Positions 49,492 to 57,470 of a stretch of 64,000 nt of DNA are shown piece after piece (positions within the stretch are counted from its first letter, which is position 1; every line of letters starts with the position of its first letter). This DNA comes from an uncultured Bacteroidales bacterium (GTDB taxonomy: Bacteria; Bacteroidota; Bacteroidia; Bacteroidales; UBA932): contig CAMFBM010000006.1 in NCBI GenBank assembly GCA_945948555.1, positions 1-64,000 on the forward strand. Direction: 5' to 3'. The position numbers and the translations under genes are program-made. The notes beneath the pieces are model-generated. The model searched no databases. It was not told the DNA's origin and worked only from the letters and a program-made list of their open reading frames with translations.

Positions 49492-49977
49492 CTAAGAATA
49501 ATCTTTCCGGGACATATTGCTTTTCTCATTGGTCACGTAGCTACTGCTATGCTTTTTCTGCAAGTGAATTTCGTCCGGGATAACGGCTTTTCTCCGGACA
49601 AATCCCAGAGTGAAAGCATTCTTGTCCTCGAAAAGGCACTTCCCTGAGGACAATCCCGTGGTGAAAGCCTTCCCGTCCTCAAAAATGGCCTTCTGTGAGG
49701 ACGGCACGGCATTGTGACTGAGTTTGTCCTCAAAAACGGCCTTCTGTGAGGACGGCACGGTGTTGTGACTGCGCTTGTCCTCAAAAAGCCACCGCCCTGA
49801 GGACAATCCCAGAGTGAAAGCATTCTTGTCCTCGAAAAGGCACTTCCCTGAGGACAATCCCGTGGTGAAAGCCTTCCCGTCCTCAAAAATGGCCTTCTGT
49901 GAGGACGGCACGGCATTGTGACTGAGTTTGTCCTCAAAAACGGCCTTCTGTGAGGACAACAGCATCGAGACAGTCAT
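49492..49977 (-). CDS. Doubtful 161-residue frame made of 17-residue repeats
   Basis: The frame covers the 51-bp array. Its product would have seven clean 17-residue units, such as SSQKAVFEDKLSHNAVP, SSQKAIFEDGKAFTTGL and SSGKCLFEDKNAFTLGL, and an unrelated C-terminus (EIHLQKKHSSSYVTNEKSN). There is no signal peptide, no ribosome-binding site that I can see and no known family. Since 51 is a multiple of three, any frame open in one unit stays open throughout, so openness alone is weak evidence. Confidence 0.25.
   Translation of the reverse strand: MTVSMLLSSQKAVFEDKLSHNAVPSSQKAIFEDGKAFTTGLSSGKCLFEDKNAFTLGLSSGRWLFEDKRSHNTVPSSQKAVFEDKLSHNAVPSSQKAIFEDGKAFTTGLSSGKCLFEDKNAFTLGFVRRKAVIPDEIHLQKKHSSSYVTNEKSNMSRKDYS
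49573..49957. repeat. Eight-unit array: 28-bp dyad repeat, 23-bp spacer, 51-bp period
   Basis: Units start at 49573 (degenerate), 49624, 49675, 49726, 49777, 49828, 49879 and 49930. Each has GTCCTC, 16 bases, GAGGAC. Spacers are not unique: they fall into two families (AATCCC..GTGAAAGC.. and GGCACGG..TTGTGACTG..), and units 49624-49777 are copied at 49828-49957. This is a tandem repeat, not a CRISPR array. Confidence 0.95.
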
Positions 49978-50085
49978 ACCAGGGGATTTCCATAGTGAAC
50001 GTCAGGGTATGGGTCACAATTGGCAGTGACCCACTCCCTGATGCCCCACTCTCAAAATTAGCAGAAACACAGGGAATACACTTCT

Positions 50086-50234
50086 CGTGAAATTCATTCG
50101 GCACAGTCAAAGGCAACAGAATGCCCTCTATGGCCATCTCGCGTGGCGAATGAGGTCAAATTTACCGCATTGGACACAGCGGATGCCACTGCAAAGGCCT
50201 CCAGGCAATGTTCCTGTGCCGAATGAATTTCACG
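50086..50234. repeat. 21-bp perfect inverted repeat with 107-base centre
   Basis: CGTGAAATTCATTCGGCACA plus one base at 50086-50106 recurs as its exact complement at 50214-50234. The centre contains no recognisable gene. Confidence 0.9.
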
Positions 50235-50569
50235 GGAGGTGATTACGATAATTCTTAGCAAAGCTGGTAATGGAGAGGATGTCAAATCGCGTGTCTGTCT
50301 GCAATGAGATTCCCGGTCAAGTCGGGTATGACAGAAAGCCAAAGCCGGGCATGACGAAAAACTGAACTAGAACGGCCAAGAAAGTAAGCAGGGAATGACG
50401 GAGAGGTTTACCTGGAAATGACAGAAAGGTCAGGACAGGAAAGTCAGGACAGAAAGGTCAGGTCCAGAAGGTCAAGCTGAGAATGAAAAAATCATAGCCG
50501 GGAATGAAAAAATCATAGCCAGGCAAAACAAAAGAATCATAGCCTGGCAAGATGTTCTGTAAAAAAGAG

Positions 50570-50590
50570 ATGCCCGGTCAGACCGGGCAT
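50570..50590 (-). terminator. Terminator-like palindrome behind recA
   Basis: ATGCCCGGT-CAG-ACCGGGCAT is a perfect nine-pair hairpin about 90 bases past the recA stop; on the minus strand it is followed by CTCTTTTTT. Similar cores (CCCGGTCAAGTCGGG at about 50313, CCCCGACCTGATCGGGG at 48083) show it belongs to a dispersed family. Confidence 0.7.
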
Positions 50591-50678
50591 GACGTAAATT
50601 TTGAACTGAGTAAAAAATCTCAAACCGGGTACGGTGCGACCTTAAACCGAGTACGTCGCAGCCCCGAACCAGCCAGTA

Positions 50679-51710
50679 CTAGTCCTGAATCTTGGACAGC
50701 TCCTCGCGGATCTTTGCTTCGATCTCTTCGGCGAGCTCAGTGTTGTCGGTCAGCAGTTGCTTGACAGCCTCGCGTCCCTGGGCGAGTTTTGTCTCACCAT
50801 AACTGAACCAGGAACCGCTCTTCTTGATGATGTTCATCTCGACGCCGAGGTCGATGATTTCTCCGATGTGTGAAATCCCCTCTCCGAAGACGATGTCGAA
50901 TTCAGCCTTCTTGAAAGGAGGGGCCATCTTGTTCTTGACAATCTTCACCCTGGTCCTGTTTCCGAGAGCTTCCTCTCCATCCTTGATCTGGGTGGTCCTG
51001 CGGACATCCACGCGCACTGAGGCGTAGAACTTCAGGGCATTTCCTCCAGTGGTGGTCTCAGGATTGCCGAACATCACTCCGATCTTGTCACGCAGCTGGT
51101 TGATGAAGATGCAGCAGGTGTTGGTCTTGCTGATGTTCGCTGTGAGTTTCCTCAAGGCCTGGCTCATAAGCCTTGCCTGAAGACCCATCTTGGAGTCTCC
51201 CATTTCGCCTTCGATTTCGGCTTTCGGGGTGAGGGCTGCAACGGAGTCAATGACAATGATGTCGATTGCGCCTGACCTGATGAGGTTGTCGGCAATCTCA
51301 AGTGCCTGCTCCCCGTTGTCCGGCTGCGAAATCAGCAGCGTGTCGAGGTTCACTCCGAGATTCTTTGCGTAAGTCCTGTCAAAGGCGTGCTCTGCGTCAA
51401 TGATGGCAGCAATTCCGCCGGTTTTCTGTGCCTGAGCGATTGCGTGGATGGCAAGGGTGGTCTTACCGCTGGACTCCGGCCCGTAAATCTCAATCACCCT
51501 TCCACGCGGATATCCGCCGATTCCGAGGGCATGGTCAAGTGCGATTGAACCGCTCGGGATGACGGAAACTTCCCATTTAGGCTGATCCCCCAACTTCATG
51601 ATCGTGCCTTTCCCGTAATCCTTCTCAATCTTGTCGATGGTTGCCTGGAGAGCCTTCAACTTGGCTGCACCGGCATCCGCACCGATCTTTTCTTCTGCTT
51701 CTTTAGCCAT
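50679..51710 (-). CDS. recA: Recombinase A
   Basis: A 343-residue RecA for homologous recombination and SOS induction. Walker A is [15 protein letters not shown], Walker B region [24 protein letters not shown], loop L1/L2 region [15 protein letters not shown] and [21 protein letters not shown]. The start [12 protein letters not shown] at 51710 gives the standard N-terminus. It is divergent from rlmN, with a possible -7 box TAACTTTG on the minus strand at 51760-51767. recX is 3.7 kb away rather than adjoining. Confidence 0.97.
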   Translation of the reverse strand: MAKEAEEKIGADAGAAKLKALQATIDKIEKDYGKGTIMKLGDQPKWEVSVIPSGSIALDHALGIGGYPRGRVIEIYGPESSGKTTLAIHAIAQAQKTGGIAAIIDAEHAFDRTYAKNLGVNLDTLLISQPDNGEQALEIADNLIRSGAIDIIVIDSVAALTPKAEIEGEMGDSKMGLQARLMSQALRKLTANISKTNTCCIFINQLRDKIGVMFGNPETTTGGNALKFYASVRVDVRRTTQIKDGEEALGNRTRVKIVKNKMAPPFKKAEFDIVFGEGISHIGEIIDLGVEMNIIKKSGSWFSYGETKLAQGREAVKQLLTDNTELAEEIEAKIREELSKIQD

Positions 51711-51759
51711 AAATGTAATTTTTTTTATAAAACAAAAATGCCTTGACGGCAACTCCTTG

Positions 51760-51808
51760 CAAAGTTATGAAAAAAGCCGATACTCTAAATTTTTTTTCAC
51801 TATTTTTG
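51760..51808. promoter_or_regulatory. Divergent -7 boxes between recA and rlmN
   Basis: TAACTTTG on the minus strand (51760-51767) faces recA and TATTTTTG on the plus strand (51801-51808) faces rlmN. Neither has a good -33 element at normal spacing. No SOS-type operator was recognised. Confidence 0.5.
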
Positions 51809-51858
51809 CAAGGTTTGCAATATTCACGTTAGATGACAAATTTGCATTGCCGAAGAAT

Positions 51859-52944
51859 ATGAAAGAGAGACTCATAGGAAAGAATTTGGATGAATTGCGG
51901 GTGGTCGCTGAAGGAGCGGGACTCCCGAAATTTACTGCGTCGCAGATGGCGAGGTGGCTGTACGTGAGGAAGGTAAGGGATATTGACCAGATGACTGACA
52001 TCTCCAAGTCCGGCAGGGAGAAGCTGAAGGAGAATTACGAAGTGGGAGTGACGGCCTATACTCTTGTCCAGACCTCGAAGGACGGCACCAGAAAATACCT
52101 GTTCCCTGTCGGGGACTCTTGTTCGGAAAATATTGCCGAAACCAAAGAGAAGGGTAAATCCCGAAAGCCCGGGGAATTGGAGCCCAGTTCAATCGAGGCG
52201 GTGATGATTCCAGACGGCGACAGGGCAACCCTCTGTGTCTCATCCCAGTCAGGATGCAGGATGGGCTGCCGTTTCTGTATGACCGGACGTCAGGGTTTCC
52301 ACGGCAATCTTTCCGCCGCCGACATCATCTCCCAATTTCTCGCGGTGGATGAAAGCGATGCGCTCACAAACACTGTCTTTATGGGTATGGGCGAGCCTTT
52401 GGACAACTACGACAATGTGATGAAAGTCATTGAAATACTGACTGCTCCGTGGGGCTTTGCCTGGAGCCCGAAGCGGATTACCGTCTCGACAATCGGAGTG
52501 CTTCCCAAACTGGAACGCTTCTTGAATGAATCCAAATGCCATCTTGCTGTCAGTCTGCACAATCCTTTCCCTGATGAAAGGGCTTCGATGATGCCGGTTG
52601 AGAAAGCCTGGCCAATCAAGGAAGTGCTTTCACTTATACGCAGGTACGATTTTACGGGCCAGCGCAGGGTGAGTTTCGAGTACACTATGTTCGGCGGTTT
52701 CAATGACGACAAGAGACACGCGGATGCGCTTGTCAGGATGCTCAGGGGGCTGGAATGCCGGGTCAACCTCATCCGTTTCCACAAAATCCCCGATTTTCCG
52801 TACGGCACTTCGGCGGATGGCATTATCGAAATTTTCCGTCAGCGTCTGAATGCCTCGGGAGTGACGGCGACGGTAAGGGCATCGCGCGGGGAGGACATAT
52901 TCGCGGCCTGCGGCCTGCTTGCGGGCCGGCACGACAGCAGGTAG
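51859..52944 (+). CDS. rlmN: 23S rRNA A2503/tRNA A37 C2-methyltransferase
   Basis: A 361-residue radical SAM enzyme that methylates C2 of A2503 in 23S rRNA and A37 in some tRNAs. The cluster cysteines are in QSGCRMGCRFCMTGRQGF (C-x3-C-x2-C). VFMGMGEPLDNYDNVMK, LAVSLHNPFPDERASMMPV and FEYTMFGGFNDDKRHAD are further signatures; the second active-site Cys near the end is in IFAACGLLAG. The start MKERLIGKN at 51859 follows a good -7 box by 50 bases; the longer open frame upstream crosses the recA promoter and is not used. Confidence 0.95.
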   Translation: MKERLIGKNLDELRVVAEGAGLPKFTASQMARWLYVRKVRDIDQMTDISKSGREKLKENYEVGVTAYTLVQTSKDGTRKYLFPVGDSCSENIAETKEKGKSRKPGELEPSSIEAVMIPDGDRATLCVSSQSGCRMGCRFCMTGRQGFHGNLSAADIISQFLAVDESDALTNTVFMGMGEPLDNYDNVMKVIEILTAPWGFAWSPKRITVSTIGVLPKLERFLNESKCHLAVSLHNPFPDERASMMPVEKAWPIKEVLSLIRRYDFTGQRRVSFEYTMFGGFNDDKRHADALVRMLRGLECRVNLIRFHKIPDFPYGTSADGIIEIFRQRLNASGVTATVRASRGEDIFAACGLLAGRHDSR

Positions 52945-52997
52945 TATATATAGTAGTATATATATAAAGTTATATATATCATATAAATATACCTTAT

Positions 52998-55397
52998 ATG
53001 AACAGGATTCTTGCCATACTCTTAATTTCCGTTGTCGCATATTCCGTTAATGCACAGGAGGTTGTGGTTCCGAAAAGGGAATATTCCGAGATGGATCGCC
53101 AGGCGGTGAAGGAAATCCGCTCGGGGCTCGCGAAAATCAGGAAGACCCGTCCGACCGTGGCTCTTGTCCTGAGCGGTGGAGGAGCGAAAGGGGCGGCGCA
53201 CATCGGTGTACTGAAGTATTTTGAGGAGAAAGGGATTCCGGTGGATGTGGTGATGGGAACGAGTATGGGCGGTCTTGTGGGAGGACTTTACGCCTTGGGT
53301 TACAGCGCTGCGCAGATGGATTCCCTCATCAGGACAATAAACTGGCAGATGGCGCTTTCGGACAAGCTCCCGAGGGAAAGCATTTCGTACACTGAGAACA
53401 AGTATTCTGAGAAATATCTGGTCAGTTTCCCGTTCTATTATTCCCGGGCCAGGATTGAGGACAAAACTGAGATGGACTTTTCATCTACCGGAAAGGAAGA
53501 TCACAGGATTGAACTGGGAGCGGACGAGGGCGGTGACAATCTTCTCAGAGACAATCTCCTGGGCAGTCTTCCTTCGGGTTTTGCAAAGGGACAGAATGTG
53601 TTCAACATCATCACAAGCCTGACTGTGGGCTATCAGGATTCGACTCTTTTCAGCAGATTCCCGATTCCTTATATGTGCGTGGCGACTGACCTTGTTGAAG
53701 GGACGGGAGTTTTTATGTACTCCGGAAAAATCGCTGAGTCTATGCGCTCTACTATGTCGATTCCCGGGGTCTTTGCTCCAGTGAAGACCCACGGGATGGT
53801 TCTTGTGGACGGCGGTATGAGGGACAATTATCCGATTGCATCGGCCAGGGAGGTCGGGGCGGACATCGTCATCGGGGTGGAACTGGGGGATGCCCGGAAG
53901 GGATATGACCAGATCAACAATATCGGGGACATTATCAGTCAGGGAATTGATATGCTCGGAAAGCCTTCTGTCGAGAGGAACGTCAAACTTGCGGATCTGA
54001 ACATAAAGCCCGATCTGAAGGAGTACAATATGATGAGCTTTGACCCGGTGAGCATTGACATAATCATCAACAGGGGTTATGAGGCGGCCCTTGCAAATGC
54101 CCCGGCCCTGGATTCAATCAAGATGCGTGTCGGGAAGGCTGTCACAGTGCATCGCTCTCCTAAAGCCATAGATGTGAATAAGAATCCCGTGCTGATTGAC
54201 GGAATTGAAATCCTCGGAGTACCGGAAAGGGAGGAACGGATGCTGATGAGTAAAATAAAAATCGGGGCAGGTTCAAGGGTTGACAGGACGGAACTGGAGA
54301 AAACCGTCGGAATGATTTACGGGACAAAGTGTTACGACTTCGTTACATACGAACTTGAGGGTACCGGAGAGCCATTCCATCTGGTAATCAACTGCAAGAA
54401 GGGTCCGATTCACCGTTTCGGGCTGGGCATCAGGGCTGATTCGGAGGAAATTGTCGCAGTGCAGGTGAATGTCGGACTGAATGCAAGGAAACTCTATGGC
54501 TCGACATTCGATTTTACCGGCAGGCTCAGTGCGAATCCTTACCTTGACTTTGTGTATTCCTACGACGGGGTGAAGATTCCGACATTCAATTTCAAGGCTT
54601 CCGCGAGGTGGGTGAACCTGAGTATGCTCGAGGACATAGGACTTTCGCCTACTGACCTGCATCTGAAGTATTTTGAGACTGTTCAGGAGTTGTACATATC
54701 GAATCTGAAGTGGTCGCTTCTTGACATAAAGGGAGGTCTGAGGAACAGGTATTTCAAGGTGAGGTCCATCCTCTCTCAGGACTTTGCGCTGGGGAAATAC
54801 GATTTGAATGCTCTGAACAACGATTATCTTTCATTGTTCCTTGATGCCAGGGCTGACACTTTTGACGACGGCTATTATCCTCACAGGGGATTCACAGCCG
54901 GAATTTCCTACGAGTGGGTTTTCAACAGTGCGCCCAATAGTCTGAAGAACTTTCATCTCCTGGGGCTGGATGCCAAGGTGGTGGTTCCTGCACAGAAGGT
55001 CTTTGCTTTCATTCCTTCGGCGAATTTCCGCTTCATTTTCGGTGACACAGTGCCGGTTTCGTTTGCCAACTGCGTGGGAGGGTCTATGGCTGGGAGGTAT
55101 TTCCCGCAGCAGATTCCGTTCATCGGAAGGAACAACGTCACTATGATGGGTAAACTTATGACATTGTTCAGGACTGATTTCCGTTTTGAGGTTGCAAAGC
55201 ACCATTTCATCTCGGGAATAGTCAATTATGTCCGTGAATGTGATGATTTCAGGGATTACGTCAAGGGACCGGGCTGGTTCGGAGCCGGAATTGAATATGG
55301 TTTTGACACCGCTTTCGGACCGTTGCGTGCTGACATTCACTGGTCGAGCATAACCAACAAGGCAGGATTCTATATCAGTTGGGGATATGATTTCTAA
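52998..55397 (+). CDS. Patatin-like phospholipase fused to a BamA-like outer-membrane barrel
   Basis: A 799-residue outer-membrane protein. The signal is ILAILLISVVAYSVNAQ (residues 4-20). The patatin domain has the oxyanion motif SGGGAKGAAHIGVLKY, the nucleophile GTSMGGLVGGLY and the catalytic Asp in VDGGMRDNYPIASA. A POTRA-like segment follows (about 390-450), then a beta-barrel of the surface-antigen type (LFLDARADTFDDGYYPHRGF, GGSMAGRYFPQQIPFIG) ending in YISWGYDF with the C-terminal aromatic. Such proteins resemble type Vd-like autotransporters; the lipase may work on lipids at the surface or periplasmic face. recX overlaps its end. Confidence 0.92.
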   Translation: MNRILAILLISVVAYSVNAQEVVVPKREYSEMDRQAVKEIRSGLAKIRKTRPTVALVLSGGGAKGAAHIGVLKYFEEKGIPVDVVMGTSMGGLVGGLYALGYSAAQMDSLIRTINWQMALSDKLPRESISYTENKYSEKYLVSFPFYYSRARIEDKTEMDFSSTGKEDHRIELGADEGGDNLLRDNLLGSLPSGFAKGQNVFNIITSLTVGYQDSTLFSRFPIPYMCVATDLVEGTGVFMYSGKIAESMRSTMSIPGVFAPVKTHGMVLVDGGMRDNYPIASAREVGADIVIGVELGDARKGYDQINNIGDIISQGIDMLGKPSVERNVKLADLNIKPDLKEYNMMSFDPVSIDIIINRGYEAALANAPALDSIKMRVGKAVTVHRSPKAIDVNKNPVLIDGIEILGVPEREERMLMSKIKIGAGSRVDRTELEKTVGMIYGTKCYDFVTYELEGTGEPFHLVINCKKGPIHRFGLGIRADSEEIVAVQVNVGLNARKLYGSTFDFTGRLSANPYLDFVYSYDGVKIPTFNFKASARWVNLSMLEDIGLSPTDLHLKYFETVQELYISNLKWSLLDIKGGLRNRYFKVRSILSQDFALGKYDLNALNNDYLSLFLDARADTFDDGYYPHRGFTAGISYEWVFNSAPNSLKNFHLLGLDAKVVVPAQKVFAFIPSANFRFIFGDTVPVSFANCVGGSMAGRYFPQQIPFIGRNNVTMMGKLMTLFRTDFRFEVAKHHFISGIVNYVRECDDFRDYVKGPGWFGAGIEYGFDTAFGPLRADIHWSSITNKAGFYISWGYDF

Positions 55398-55887
55398 AGA
55401 GAACAAACTGAGGGACCCCGGTGCCGGGATAATGGACAGGCTGCGCCGCCTTTGCTCCCTGAGAGAATACTGTACGTCAGACCTCCTTTCCAAGGCCACC
55501 TCTGCGTGGCTGCGTGCCTGTCCGGACGACACCGAAGGGGCTGCTGCTTTTGCAAGAAAGGCAGTGGAGTCGCTGCAGGATGACGGCTATGTCGATGACT
55601 TGAGGTACGCCGCAGCCTTTGCCCGCGACAAATCGTCTTTGTCGGGATGGGGCACGGTTAAAATACGCTATGCTTTATCAGTCAAGAAGATAGAACCAGA
55701 TGTGATTGCGTCTGCCCTTCGGGAAATCGATTCGGGCAAGGCATCAGACCGTCTCCGGCGGCTTCTGGAAGGAAAGGCCCGCCAGCTTGGTGACGCACCG
55801 GGCCGCCGCATGAAACTTCTCCGCTTCGCCCTCTCTCGGGGGTATTCCTACGATGATGTCGCTGAAATTCTATCTGAACTCAGCTGA
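55387..55887 (+). CDS. recX: Regulatory protein RecX
   Basis: A 166-residue RecX, which caps or slows RecA filaments. It shows the three-helix tandem repeats: LCSLREYCTSDLLSKA, ARKAVESLQDDGYVDDLRYAAAFARDKS and KIRYALSVKKIEPDVIASAL, ending LLRFALSRGYSYDDVAEIL. Its start overlaps the patatin gene's last 11 bases, so translation is coupled to an outer-membrane protein rather than to recA. Confidence 0.88.
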   Translation: MISKENKLRDPGAGIMDRLRRLCSLREYCTSDLLSKATSAWLRACPDDTEGAAAFARKAVESLQDDGYVDDLRYAAAFARDKSSLSGWGTVKIRYALSVKKIEPDVIASALREIDSGKASDRLRRLLEGKARQLGDAPGRRMKLLRFALSRGYSYDDVAEILSELS

Positions 55888-55968
55888 AATCTGCCTGATG
55901 TCTCTATTTTCTTGCGTCCCGTCATCGTAATTATTGTTTTTGTGTAATTGAAATCGAATAATAAGATA

Positions 55969-55976
55969 TATATTTG
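55969..55976 (+). promoter_or_regulatory. -7 box upstream of trkA
   Basis: TATATTTG with ATTG 19 bases upstream (55946-55949) is a fair promoter match. Between it and the start codon TTGCGAAAC[TC]AGAG occurs twice (from 56033 and 56061), a motif also found at the ends of the MITE-like repeats. Confidence 0.55.
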
Positions 55977-56076
55977 TAAATTGTACAGTTTGCAAATCGC
56001 ACAAACCTTCGTATAAGAAGATAATTATTTATTTGCGAAACTAGAGAAGACAAATATTTTTTGCGAAACCAGAGCG

Positions 56077-57447
56077 ATGAAAATAGTGATAGCCGGAGCC
56101 GGAGAGGTGGGATCCCATCTCGCGAAGATGCTCTGCAATGAAGAGAATGACATTACGGTCATAGACCACGATGAGGAAAGACTATCGACTCTTGGAGCAG
56201 GGGCCGACGTGATTACAGTCAATGGGGTTTCCTCGTCAATTGAGGTTCTGAAGGAGGCCGGTTGCGAGGATGCGGATTTGTTTATTGCGGTCAATCCGTC
56301 CGACTCCCAGGATGTGAACGTGGTCAGTGCGATGCTTGCCAAGAAACTCGGCAGCAAGAAGGTCACTGCAAGAATTGACAATGAGGAATACCTCTCCTAT
56401 GAGAACAAGTCGCTTTTCACCGAGTTGGGCATTGACCTTCTTTTCTATCCGGAAAAGATAGCCGCCGGGGAAATATATGACCTTCTCAAACGCACTTCAT
56501 CGACGGACTCGATGGATTTCGCACGGGGAAAACTCCAGATGGCCGTCTTCAAGCTTGATGACACATCTCCTTTGATTGACAAGAGAATTGTTGATTTCAG
56601 CGGGATAGCAACTGCCGAGGAACTCCAGTTCAGGGTAGTCGCAATCTCAAGGAACAACCAGACCATCATCCCGAAGTTCGACACCAAATTCAAGTACCAC
56701 GACCTTGTCTTCATCATCTCCAAGAGGGAGGGCATAGAATCCCTTATGAAATACATAGGCAAGTACAACATCGAGGTGAACCGTCTGATGATTCTCGGGG
56801 GAGGTCCGATCGGGGAAATGGTTGCCAAGCAGATGAGCCGTGAACTGGATGCGGTGAAGATCATAGAGATGAACAAGGAGAAATGCCTTGACCTTTCGGA
56901 GAAACTGGACAGCAATGTGATTGTGGTGAACGGTGACGGCAGAAATTCAGACCTTCTCCTGGAGGAAAATATCAGGGACTATGATGCCTTTGTGGCCGTT
57001 ACCGGGAGTACCGAGACAAATATTCTCGCTTGTGTGGCGGCGAAGCGGCTAGGAATCGGCAGGACGATTGCTGAGGTTGAAAATATAGAATATATCCGTC
57101 TTGCCGAGAGTATGGGAGTGGATGCCGTTATCAACAAGAAACTCATCACCGCAGGACGAATCTTCAAGTTCACTCTCAGCAACAAGGTGAGGTTCATTAA
57201 GTATATGAGCGGGACGAATGCCGAGGTGATCGAGTTTGTGGTTGCTCCCCAGAGCATAATTACAAAGGGAAAACTCAAGGATGTGGGCTTCCCGAAGGAT
57301 GCCGTCATAGGAGGTGTCATTCGTGGAAACGAGTCCTTCATAGCGGTCGGAGACTCGGAGATCAAGGCATACGACCGTGTGGCCGTCTTCGCCCTCCCGG
57401 AGGCTGTTAAGGAGGTTGACCGTTTCTTCAGACAGTCGAGGGGCTGA
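56077..57447 (+). CDS. trkA: Trk system potassium uptake regulatory subunit TrkA
   Basis: A 456-residue cytoplasmic protein with two RCK (TrkA-N and TrkA-C) units that gates the TrkH K+ channel in response to nucleotides. The first Rossmann motif is IVIAGAGEVGSHLA with the acidic residue in TVIDHDEERL; the second is LMILGGGPIGEMVA with KIIEMNKEKC. TrkA-C parts lie about residues 145-225 and 370-455. No trkH is in the window; it may lie elsewhere in the genome. Confidence 0.93.
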   Translation: MKIVIAGAGEVGSHLAKMLCNEENDITVIDHDEERLSTLGAGADVITVNGVSSSIEVLKEAGCEDADLFIAVNPSDSQDVNVVSAMLAKKLGSKKVTARIDNEEYLSYENKSLFTELGIDLLFYPEKIAAGEIYDLLKRTSSTDSMDFARGKLQMAVFKLDDTSPLIDKRIVDFSGIATAEELQFRVVAISRNNQTIIPKFDTKFKYHDLVFIISKREGIESLMKYIGKYNIEVNRLMILGGGPIGEMVAKQMSRELDAVKIIEMNKEKCLDLSEKLDSNVIVVNGDGRNSDLLLEENIRDYDAFVAVTGSTETNILACVAAKRLGIGRTIAEVENIEYIRLAESMGVDAVINKKLITAGRIFKFTLSNKVRFIKYMSGTNAEVIEFVVAPQSIITKGKLKDVGFPKDAVIGGVIRGNESFIAVGDSEIKAYDRVAVFALPEAVKEVDRFFRQSRG

Positions 57448-57470
57448 TTGTTCATATATTCGATATTCCG

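Larger units (their letters stand above)
49465..50678. other. 1.2 kb repeat-rich gap between the ComEA-like gene and recA
   Basis: No recognisable protein family. From left to right it holds an exact 51-bp-period array (49573-49957), a 21-bp inverted repeat pair (50086-50106 and 50214-50234), short direct repeats based on AAGGTCAGGACA (50425-50480) and GAATGAAAAAATCATAGCC (50480-50545), and a perfect palindrome (50570-50590). Open frames exist but only the array frame is long and repeats regularly. Confidence 0.8.

Noticed and set aside
49573..49957. CRISPR array (28-bp repeats with 23-bp spacers)
   Set aside because: Spacers are not unique but fall into two families and are duplicated together with their repeats, repeats vary internally, and no cas gene is present.
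50094..50342. Minus-strand frame of 82 residues behind recA
   Set aside because: It consists of the inverted repeat and the CCCGGTCAAG dispersed repeat; no homology or start signal is visible.
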